From a virus: a DNA stretch of 27,851 nt. A program made the position numbers and the translations under genes. Positions 6,395 through 11,497 of the stretch are shown piece after piece (the first letter of the stretch is position 1; every line of letters begins with the position of its first letter). The stretch is from the IMG/VR virus record IMGVR_UViG_3300026114_000012, positions 1 to 27,851 of that record; one strand, written 5' to 3'. The notes beneath the pieces are model-generated. The model saw nothing but the letters and a program-made list of their open reading frames with translations. It made no database searches and had not been told where the DNA came from.

Positions 6395-6544
6395 TTAATT
6401 TTCCACTTTCTCCTTTATCCTTATTCTAGAATACTCACTAACAGAACCGCAGTAAGCACAACGCACAGTCAAGAAATCCACGTCAGACAGTTCGCCCATC
6501 CAGAGACAGATCCTTTCACCACAATCATTACACGGGAACTTCAT
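6395..6544 (-). CDS. 49-aa zinc-ribbon mini-protein
   Basis: MKFPCNDCGERICLWMGELS opens the protein, with CNDCG (C5, C8) and later VRCAYCGSV (C29, C32), a classic four-Cys zinc ribbon occupying nearly the whole chain, then a basic tail (SRIRIKEKVEN). It probably binds nucleic acid or a transcription factor. The ATG at 6544 overlaps the stop of the preceding gene (ATGA). Its TAA lies directly against the 3' end of the tRNA on the other strand. It is the last gene of the operon that starts with the probable small terminase. Confidence 0.75.
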   Translation of the reverse strand: MKFPCNDCGERICLWMGELSDVDFLTVRCAYCGSVSEYSRIRIKEKVEN

Positions 6545-6789
6545 CTTTTTCTTTCTACTTGGGCATGGTAAACTGGTATCTTCTCCCTTATTTCCCAGTT
6601 CCAGACATCTCTGTCCGACACTTCCATACTTACATCAAATCCGAGTGACTTAGAAACTGCTCTGATGGCAGACATGTTAACTAGAATCAATCCCAGAACC
6701 ACCTTTCTGAACAAGTAAAGATGCAGAACAGAAAACTTCTCAACTAAATTATCGAACGGCTCGTTATTTTCAACGCCATAATCATCCAT
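6541..6789 (-). CDS. Hypothetical protein, ~82 aa
   Basis: Unrecognised. From ATG 6789 (MDDYGVENNEPFDN) it has one hydrophobic helix (LYLFRKVVLGLILVNMSAI, about residues 30-48) that may be a membrane or buried segment, then a mixed charged C-terminus with Trp (DRDVWNWEIREK). A TTG at 6828 would extend it by 13 residues and overlap the previous gene; I prefer ATG 6789 because a GAGG stretch lies about 13 bases before it. Its stop overlaps the zinc-ribbon gene (ATGA). Part of the TerS-led operon. Confidence 0.65.
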   Translation of the reverse strand: MDDYGVENNEPFDNLVEKFSVLHLYLFRKVVLGLILVNMSAIRAVSKSLGFDVSMEVSDRDVWNWEIREKIPVYHAQVERKR

Positions 6790-6824
6790 ACAGATCCAAC
6801 TCCTCAGTATTAGTAAGCCAGGCC

Positions 6825-7010
6825 TCAATCCTCTGAATCATCGTTTTCAACCTCGTCCGTAAGCATAAAAGTTTGTTCAAGAGCCTCATACTCCTCTACT
6901 GTAAAATTTACTTTAACGCCACTGCCATCGTGACGCTCGATAAATAATTCTGGGTTTTCCTCACCTAAATCAACTTCAATGCTGTCAACTCCTTCTACAA
7001 ATCTAGTCAT
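6825..7010 (-). CDS. Acidic hypothetical protein, 61 aa
   Basis: Unrecognised small acidic protein (MTRFVEGVDSIEVDLGEENP at the start, ENDDSED at the end), probably a small beta domain with a helix (TVEEYEALEQTFML). I chose ATG 7010, which overlaps the previous stop as ATGACTAG. An earlier in-frame ATG at 7037 would overlap the TerS-like gene by 35 bases. It is co-transcribed with that gene. Confidence 0.68.
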   Translation of the reverse strand: MTRFVEGVDSIEVDLGEENPELFIERHDGSGVKVNFTVEEYEALEQTFMLTDEVENDDSED

Positions 7011-7479
7011 CCTGTTGTTCGACCTCTTTGTCATCATCTTTAGTTACAATCTCCTCGTTAAAGGTTATCTCGCCGCTAGTCTCCTGAACCTCTTTACGCT
7101 CCTTCGGCTTCTGGATGACACCAAGCTCCTGCATCATCTTAATGTAACGCTCAGGGATTTTCTGGGCTTCCTTAGCAGCCTTAACATAAGTTGCAGGCCG
7201 AGTCCTTTCATGGCTTACAGCCTTACTAATGTAATTCTGGGCTTCGTTAGTGCCGTCTTCAATACGCTGCTTCATCTGGATTTTAAGGTACTGTTTTTCC
7301 TCTTCACTAAAGAACTCTTCAAACTGGTCCATGTCCTCGCTTGAGAAATAGTTCTCGATGGTGTTCAGAGAGAGTCCAAGTTCGTCGGCGATTGTCTGAT
7401 TGCCTTTGTCTTCCATCCAGCGTTTTTTCGCTGCTTTCAACATGTTTCTTTCCTTACCGGACAGGGTTTTCTGGTCCAT
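7003..7479 (-). CDS. Probable terminase small subunit (HTH)
   Basis: 158 aa. The N-terminus has a helix-turn-helix (NQTIADELGLSLNTIENYF, about residues 27-45), a helical middle (EEEKQYLKIQMKQRIEDGTN) and the segment ATYVKAAKEAQKIPERYI, resembling the oligomerisation core of small terminases, ending in an acidic tail (TKDDDKEVEQQDD). This order of DNA-binding HTH, helical core and acidic end is that of TerS proteins, which recognise the pac/cos site and recruit TerL. It is about 2.9 kb upstream of terL in the same direction with only small genes and the tRNA between. A general HTH regulator is the alternative. Confidence 0.6.
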   Translation of the reverse strand: MDQKTLSGKERNMLKAAKKRWMEDKGNQTIADELGLSLNTIENYFSSEDMDQFEEFFSEEEKQYLKIQMKQRIEDGTNEAQNYISKAVSHERTRPATYVKAAKEAQKIPERYIKMMQELGVIQKPKERKEVQETSGEITFNEEIVTKDDDKEVEQQDD

Positions 7480-7498
7480 ATTTCTACTTTTGGCTACT

Positions 7499-7510
7499 TT
7501 TTATATAAAT
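7499..7510 (-). promoter_or_regulatory. TATA box for the TerS-led operon
   Basis: Minus-strand GAATTTATATAAAAAGTAGCC precedes ATG 7479. The TATA core lies about 20-31 bases before the ATG with no GAGGT between, so the mRNA is probably leaderless. T-runs and AT-rich DNA fill the rest of the 7480-7570 spacer. Confidence 0.6.
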
Positions 7511-7570
7511 TCTATGTTTGGAGCAGTTAAATCAAGAACTCAACGATCTGGTAGATGACTGCTAGGAAAA

Positions 7571-8497
7571 TTATGATGCGTTTTTGGTTATCTCTTGTCT
7601 TAAAACATATACGCATTTATCCGCTACAAGAGAACGGTATTCCTTCCAATTGATTTTATCATTGCGTTTAACAATCTCATCTGCTTCTTCCTCTAAAATA
7701 TCGGTTGAAACACGGATAGGTAAGCCAGCACTTCCATCTTGATTAGCCATTAATTCCATACCTAAGTCTCGGCCTTCGTCTTTCATTTTACCTATATGCT
7801 TACGGATACGCCCGTCAGTGCAATATTTACTGACAACTTTTTCATGGCCGTGAATTGCTTCTTTGCTTTGTCTAGCTCCTGTAGCTTTCTTATGCTTCTC
7901 AGCAAACTCATCAGTAACAGTTTTGGCTCGTGTTGAAAAGCCAGATCTTTGATCCTCATGTAAGTCTTGATTGATTATTACTACACCTTCCATTTTACCA
8001 TCTCTAAAGTTGCTTTCAGGAACCTCATATTCTTCTGGATCAAACTCTTCAGCATCAAAACTATCGACTATTGGAGCGGTTTTAATCCCTAGAGAATTAA
8101 ACATTTCATAAGCTTCTGTATGACTTAAATAACAGTTTTCTTCATGGTCGTAAACATCAAAACCTATTATTTGTGGCATTTCTTCGAAAGGATAATCAAG
8201 ACTGTGTTTGACCATATTTTCAGCAAAAAATGTGTATCTAGGATAGTAAAATGAGTTTTCTTCTGCTTCTTCAAATTTCTGTTTTACGCATTTAATTGCA
8301 TCTCTAAATCGTCCGTCAACATCTGATTCATCTTGATATTCAACATTTTTGCTACCACACAAAATTTCGCCTTCCTCTGTAACTGTAAACCTAAAGTTAG
8401 CTCCGTCAAGTTTTTCTTTTAAAATAAGGTTTCCTCTTTGAAGGATTCCTTGATTTCTTTCATGTCCTAACCGTCTAATCTTAGTGTATTTTTTCAT
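7571..8497 (-). CDS. RNA ligase, Rnl2-type nucleotidyltransferase
   Basis: ATP-dependent ligase that seals breaks in RNA through an enzyme-AMP intermediate. 308 aa. Motif I is KLDGAN with K29 the expected adenylylated lysine. LCGSKN (about 46-51) follows as in the RNA_ligase family. Motif III is FFAENM (E93), IIIa GFDVYD (112-117), IV MEGVVI (E170) and V around STRAKTV (K192). The C-terminal ~100 residues are a helical domain, as in Rnl2. It is the last gene after the early operon, with AT-rich codons. Phage ligases of this kind repair tRNAs cut by host defences; here the same genome also carries a tRNA interrupted in its anticodon loop, so viral tRNA repair or splicing is an attractive but unproven role. 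Confidence 0.88.
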   Translation of the reverse strand: MKKYTKIRRLGHERNQGILQRGNLILKEKLDGANFRFTVTEEGEILCGSKNVEYQDESDVDGRFRDAIKCVKQKFEEAEENSFYYPRYTFFAENMVKHSLDYPFEEMPQIIGFDVYDHEENCYLSHTEAYEMFNSLGIKTAPIVDSFDAEEFDPEEYEVPESNFRDGKMEGVVIINQDLHEDQRSGFSTRAKTVTDEFAEKHKKATGARQSKEAIHGHEKVVSKYCTDGRIRKHIGKMKDEGRDLGMELMANQDGSAGLPIRVSTDILEEEADEIVKRNDKINWKEYRSLVADKCVYVLRQEITKNAS

Positions 8498-8515
8498 TAT
8501 TTATCATCCTCTAGT

Positions 8516-8770
8516 TTATGATGTAGATACTTGGGCCAATCCCTTGTCTGTAAGTTTTAAGCCGCCATTAGTGTTGTTTTCCAACAGTTTCTTATCCAGT
8601 AATTTACGGATGTTCTTGTTTATCGTGGCCTCGCCGCCCATGGCTTGGAGTGCTTTCCTGACTTCTTCCTTCTGACTGTCCTTACTGCCATCCTCGCTAA
8701 TTTTCTTGTAGGCGTTTTTGGATGTTTCTGCTACATCTTGGTCGTTGGAGTCAAATATTACCTCGCTCAT
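8516..8770 (-). CDS. Winged-helix protein, 84 aa
   Basis: Likely DNA-binding regulator. After an acidic Ser/Asp-rich N-terminus, residues 35-80 form a winged-helix outline: helix EEVRKALQAM, helix TINKNIRKLLDKKLLE and wing NTNGGLKLTDKGLAQ. 'LLDKKLLE...LKLTDKG' is the signature of small archaeal wHTH transcription regulators. It ends the run of small genes that begins at promoter C. The ATG at 8770 overlaps the stop of the 58-aa gene (ATGA). Probably controls viral early/late switching; the target is unknown. Confidence 0.72.
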   Translation of the reverse strand: MSEVIFDSNDQDVAETSKNAYKKISEDGSKDSQKEEVRKALQAMGGEATINKNIRKLLDKKLLENNTNGGLKLTDKGLAQVSTS

Positions 8771-8943
8771 TCCAATCCACCTAATGCCTTCTGAATGTTG
8801 TCTCGCTCACATTCCAATAGTTCGTTAATCGGTCGGAACATTGTGATTTTGTCATCAACTCGGCCTTGGACCAAATATTTAGTGTCGTCTATGTTGACTA
8901 TGTCGTTTTGGCCGGTTAGCTCATAACTATCGTAATCATTCAT
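8767..8943 (-). CDS. Hypothetical protein, 58 aa
   Basis: Short frame MNDYDSYELTGQNDIVNIDD continuing to NIQKALGGLE. It looks like a small beta unit (TKYLVQGRVDDKITMF) followed by a helix (INELLECERDNIQKAL). No family recognised. Both junctions are stop/start overlaps (ATGA) with the two winged-helix genes on either side, so it is clearly part of their operon and may be their partner. Confidence 0.65.
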   Translation of the reverse strand: MNDYDSYELTGQNDIVNIDDTKYLVQGRVDDKITMFRPINELLECERDNIQKALGGLE

Positions 8944-9224
8944 TCTTGCTCGACCTCCTTGAATACTCTATTAAGCCTTTCAAACTCCTGAGCCAGTTCC
9001 TCTCCTCGGTCAGTGACGGAAAGAAATTGCGTACCAGCTTCATCCTCTTTAGTCAGTAATTCCAAGTCATGCATCGTGTTAACCTTATTCTGCACTCCCT
9101 GTCGGCTGAGATCGATTTGAGTGGCGATCTTGCTGACATAGGTTTCGCTGTTGTTTCTGTAGATGTGGACTAACATATCGATGTTGGATTCCTTAACTAG
9201 GAATTGCTTGATGTTATTTGTCAT
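8940..9224 (-). CDS. MarR-like winged-helix regulator, 94 aa
   Basis: Clear winged helix: helix IDMLVHIYRN, helix ETYVSKIATQIDL, recognition helix SRQGVQNKVNTMHDLEL, and wing LTKEDEAGTQFLSVTDRGEEL, followed by a helical C-terminus (EFERLNRVFKEVEQE) that could dimerise. This is the MarR/ArsR-like layout common among archaeal virus repressors. It is the second DNA-binding protein in the same operon, and its stop overlaps the next start (ATGA). Candidate controller of the shared promoter-leader elements, by inference. Confidence 0.78.
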   Translation of the reverse strand: MTNNIKQFLVKESNIDMLVHIYRNNSETYVSKIATQIDLSRQGVQNKVNTMHDLELLTKEDEAGTQFLSVTDRGEELAQEFERLNRVFKEVEQE

Positions 9225-9265
9225 TCTAGTTCTCCCTCATATTGTTTAACTGCATGAATTTCAGC

Positions 9266-9355
9266 TCACATTCCAGCGTAGTCTTGACAGCCTAAAGCCA
9301 TTAATGCAGCTTTTAAATGTTCTCCTATTTTTGCAATCTTTTTTGCATCTGTCAT
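9266..9355 (-). CDS. 29-aa mini-protein with in-frame extension after TGA
   Basis: MTDAKKIAKIGEHLKAALMA followed by LGCQDYAGM and TGA. One amphipathic helix plus a short tail. The ATG at 9355 overlaps the previous stop (ATGA). After the TGA at 9268-9266 the same frame runs a further 14 codons (AEIHAVKQYEGELE) and ends at a TGA that overlaps the ATG of the next gene, exactly as other junctions in this operon do. This may be a broken or read-through gene of 44 codons, or coincidence. Confidence 0.5.
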   Translation of the reverse strand: MTDAKKIAKIGEHLKAALMALGCQDYAGM

Positions 9356-9813
9356 TCTTGAATCTCCCTCAGTCTGTCCTGTATCATGTTGCTGTAAGCC
9401 TGTGACTTTTCGTCAACCTCATCTAAATGTGCCGCCTTGTCATCCGTATAATCTGTCTCGGCATTTTCAACTGCTAATTTGACTGCCGAATTGGCTGTAA
9501 TTCCTTGCTGCCGTGGCGACATGTTGTTGTTTGAAGAGGTTTGGCCAGTATTACTGCTCCCGCTCCCCGAACTGGCGTTACTATCTTGCGAAGAGTCTCC
9601 GCCTTCATTGGCCTCTTCAATAATATCAATTTCCTCAATGTCAATAAATGATTCGCTGTTGTCTTTGACTGTAAGCTTGACCTCGGCCTCTTCCAAGTTT
9701 TTCTTTAAACTGCCCGGGCCGTTAAACCAGTCATCGTCGATACAGATTCCGAAATAGTCGTTGTCTTCCTTGTCGCTAGTGGCTTGTACTCTGCCTGAAA
9801 CAGTTTTACTCAT
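9352..9813 (-). CDS. Probable ssDNA-binding-type protein, 153 aa
   Basis: N-terminal ~70 residues look like an OB-type beta barrel (SKTVSGRVQATSD; NDYFGICIDDDWFNG; EAEVKLTVKDN), followed by a Gly/Ser/Asn-rich linker (about 75-105), then NMSPRQQGITANSAVKLAVE and an acidic helical end. An OB domain plus the 'R..I..N.AV..AV' C-terminal segment is seen in viral DNA-binding proteins that act with replication or recombination. The ATG overlaps the previous stop as ATGAGTAA. It lies in the early operon near regulators, a fit for DNA metabolism. The family call is tentative. Confidence 0.55.
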   Translation of the reverse strand: MSKTVSGRVQATSDKEDNDYFGICIDDDWFNGPGSLKKNLEEAEVKLTVKDNSESFIDIEEIDIIEEANEGGDSSQDSNASSGSGSSNTGQTSSNNNMSPRQQGITANSAVKLAVENAETDYTDDKAAHLDEVDEKSQAYSNMIQDRLREIQE

Positions 9814-10087
9814 CTTGCATCAACTCTTTGAAAATAAGAGAAAAATCTTTTTTTGGTATTACTGCAGGTTCTACATAATTGCTTGTAGCTGTAATTAGTT
9901 TTTGTCCTGCTATACTTGGATTTTCTGCTTCAACATTGGCCGAAATTATTAAATCAGACTCTTTCAGTACTTCATATTGATCCCAGCCCATAATTACTAC
10001 TAAATCGTCATGATTCATCGCTCTGTGTCTATTTATCTTGTCTCTAATCTTATTCAATAATTCTTGAGCATCTTTATCTACACTCAC
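9806..10087 (-). CDS. Hypothetical protein, 93 aa
   Basis: Unrecognised. GTG start at 10087 (MSVDKDAQELLNKIRDKINR) overlapping the preceding TGA. It has an N-terminal helix, then a strand-rich middle (DLVVIMGWDQYEVLKESDLIIS) and a hydrophobic C-terminal part (DFSLIFKELMQDE). The spacing of hydrophobics suggests a small globular alpha/beta protein. The AT-rich codons resemble those of other early genes. It lies between a 30-aa mini-gene and the OB-like gene. Confidence 0.65.
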   Translation of the reverse strand: MSVDKDAQELLNKIRDKINRHRAMNHDDLVVIMGWDQYEVLKESDLIISANVEAENPSIAGQKLITATSNYVEPAVIPKKDFSLIFKELMQDE

Positions 10088-10176
10088 TCCGATTCACCTA
10101 GTTCTTTGATGTTGTCTGGTTTGATGCCATGGCCGTAAGTATCCATAAACTGTTGTTGGAAAAGAGGATTCGGCAT
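10084..10176 (-). CDS. 30-aa mini-protein
   Basis: MPNPLFQQQFMDTYGHGIKP followed by DNIKELGESE. Unrecognised. Supported by TAATG coupling to the previous stop at its ATG (10176) and by GTG overlap with the next gene at its stop. The 'NPLFQQQFMDTYG' opening looks like a short protein-interaction peptide rather than a folded domain. Confidence 0.55.
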   Translation of the reverse strand: MPNPLFQQQFMDTYGHGIKPDNIKELGESE

Positions 10177-10352
10177 TACCTAATCGCCTCCCATTCCTTG
10201 AGCATCTCGGCAACATTGTCAAACTCTTCCTGTGCCCACTCGCAGTCAAAATCCTGCTTGGCCTCGAGAATGACATCAACTGCCTGTTCAACTTCTGTTT
10301 TCTGGTTTTCAAACATGTCAGGATTGTGTTGTGTAAAGTCTAAGTCGTGCAT
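10176..10352 (-). CDS. Early-operon leader gene, 58 aa
   Basis: Acidic helical protein (MHDLDFTQHNPDMFENQ...; KTEVEQAVDVILEAKQD; EEFDNVAEMLKEWEAIR), no family recognised. The start at ATG 10352 is chosen because the shared leader GAGGTTCAGACC ends directly at it; a TTG ten codons upstream lies inside the leader and is unlikely. First gene of the early operon 10352-8516. Its stop overlaps the 30-aa gene (TAATG). Confidence 0.7.
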   Translation of the reverse strand: MHDLDFTQHNPDMFENQKTEVEQAVDVILEAKQDFDCEWAQEEFDNVAEMLKEWEAIR

Positions 10353-10402
10353 GGTCTGAACCTCGTATAATAACAATGTCAACTAACACTTATAAATGCT
10401 TT
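10353..10402 (-). promoter_or_regulatory. Shared promoter-leader element, copy C
   Basis: Identical over 50 bases to copy A (2510-2559): TATA box in AAAGCATTTATAAG, the TTGACATTG spacer and the TACGAGGTTCAGACC leader touching ATG 10352. The upstream side (ACTTACAAAGC) matches copy D instead. Drives the early operon. Confidence 0.82.
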
Positions 10403-10419
10403 GTAAGTTTAGTTTAATT

Positions 10420-10923
10420 TCATTCATTTTCTTTATAGAATACAAACCAGCGATTTTCTACCTTCGAGTTTTTTTTAGTTGTAGTTCCAAATAAGGGCGG
10501 TTGTGGTGCGAGATCTAGAACTTTTTTAAAATCTACATCGTTATCTGCAAACTTGAAAACTAAGGTTCCTCCAGGATTTAGTACTCTAAAAAGTTCTTGA
10601 AAACCTTTCTTCAAATCATTTTGCCATGTTTCAGCGTGAAGAGCACCATAACTTTTAGTTACATATCCTGTTAATCCTTTCATACCGTTTTCTCTAATCA
10701 TGTGTGGAGGATCAAATACTACTAGGTTAAAGCTTTCATCTTCGTAAGGCAGATCTCGGAAATCTTGTATCTCATCTGGTTGAACTCCATAGGTTCGGCC
10801 TTCTTGGCCTGTAAATCCTGGTTCTTCTTCTCTCTTATCTATATAAAGCGTATCTTCCCTTTCCTTATTTTCTGGATGCCAAATACTTCTACCTCCGCAA
10901 GTTGCGTCCAAAATTTCTTTCAT
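10420..10923 (-). CDS. SAM-dependent methyltransferase (DPPH type)
   Basis: Small class I methyltransferase, 167 aa. ILDATCGGRSIW (about 4-15) is the SAM-binding motif I. LVVFDPPHMI (about 67-76) carries the catalytic DPPH, the form related to DPPY of amino-methylating DNA/RNA enzymes. FRVLNPGGTLVFKFAD (about 112-127) is the family's strand motif. No target-recognition domain is visible, so the substrate (DNA, RNA or protein) is open; protection of viral DNA from host restriction is one possibility. It stands alone, transcribed from promoter D and facing the early operon's promoter C. Confidence 0.85.
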   Translation of the reverse strand: MKEILDATCGGRSIWHPENKEREDTLYIDKREEEPGFTGQEGRTYGVQPDEIQDFRDLPYEDESFNLVVFDPPHMIRENGMKGLTGYVTKSYGALHAETWQNDLKKGFQELFRVLNPGGTLVFKFADNDVDFKKVLDLAPQPPLFGTTTKKNSKVENRWFVFYKENE

Positions 10924-10929
10924 AAATAT

Positions 10930-10979
10930 TGTCCGAACCTCTTAGCTTAATTATGTAAAGTGATTGTTATAAATGCTTT
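10930..10979 (-). promoter_or_regulatory. Shared promoter-leader element, copy D
   Basis: Minus-strand AAAGCATTTATAACAATCAC, ACTTTACA spacer, then AAGAGGTTCGGAC and ATG 10923. More diverged than the other copies (CTAAGAGGTTCGG in place of TACGAGGTTCAG) and closest to copy B. Drives the methyltransferase. Confidence 0.75.
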
Positions 10980-10999
10980 GTAAGTTAAGGTGAGAATCT

Positions 11000-11265
11000 G
11001 ATTAAAACAGTAGAAAGTGGCAGGAGTATTTCATCCTGCCGAGTAGCAAGCACACGTTGAGGTTCAGACAACGACATGCTGTGCTGTGGTCACGGAGATG
11101 TGACCAAAAAAGTTGGGACAGCTTATGAAGGGGGAGGGCAAACGCTGCCCCTTAATGAGTCTTGGGCGACTCCAAACTACTAAGTTGAATTAAGTCTCTA
11201 TGCTAAAGTTGTAGCCAAAAAGTTTTATTAGTGACTGCATCCGAGAAACAACAACTTGGTTTTTT
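11000..11265 (+). ncRNA. Candidate structured RNA region
   Basis: A run of perfect stems on the plus strand: GGCAGGA/TCCTGCC (11019-11025/11034-11040), GGTCAC/GTGACC (11088-11093/11100-11105) closed by GCTGT/ACAGC (11083-11087/11118-11122), GGGCA/TGCCC (11136-11140/11146-11150) and GAGTC/GACTC (11157-11161/11168-11172). A TATA-like GTTATAAATGC lies at 10965-10975, and T-runs at 11260-11265 could end a transcript. The base composition is richer in GC than in the flanking DNA. It matches no RNA family I know. The region also holds a 35-codon frame (11076-11183), so coding and structure may overlap. Confidence 0.45.
11076..11183 (+). CDS. Possible 35-aa mini-ORF in the structured region
   Basis: Reads MLCCGHGDVTKKVGTAYEGG, then a Gly-rich step and LPLNESWATPNY. 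It is preceded by TTGAGGTTCAGACAACGAC, a plus-strand copy of the same GAGGTTCAGAC leader used by the four minus-strand promoters, with the ATG 10 bases after it. Either a real mini-protein, the last codons of a decayed transposon-type gene (the hairpin-rich Gly...ES.ATP ending recalls the tails of IS200/IS605 TnpB genes), or a chance frame through an RNA gene. Low confidence. Confidence 0.3.
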   Translation: MLCCGHGDVTKKVGTAYEGGGQTLPLNESWATPNY

Positions 11266-11497
11266 CTCCCGCCCCCTCTTTTTCCAACTTTTGCTATGCG
11301 GAAGTAAACAATCTGGCCAGAAACATAACAATATTACATACCTTACAATAGCTGTATACCTCAATAATTTAGTAGAGTAAATAATTAAGGGTAAATATAC
11401 ATCAAGGCCTGTAATCTGCATTATTTCCACTCGAAACCAAGGATTAGAATTATATGTGTAATTACGAGTTAGTAAAGAAAAAGAGGAAAAAAGTTGT
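11266..11497. other. AT-rich non-coding spacer next to the helicase
   Basis: No credible gene. It holds the T-runs (on the minus strand, 11474-11494) that probably terminate the helicase transcript, and an AT-rich tract at about 11325-11405 with weak repeats of GTAAATA. Position beside the replicative helicase makes it a candidate replication origin, but no clear iterons were found. Confidence 0.35.

Noticed and set aside
10353-10382. Upstream TTG start for the 58-aa early gene
   Set aside because: It lies inside the conserved promoter-leader, upstream of the ribosome site; ATG 10352 is preferred.
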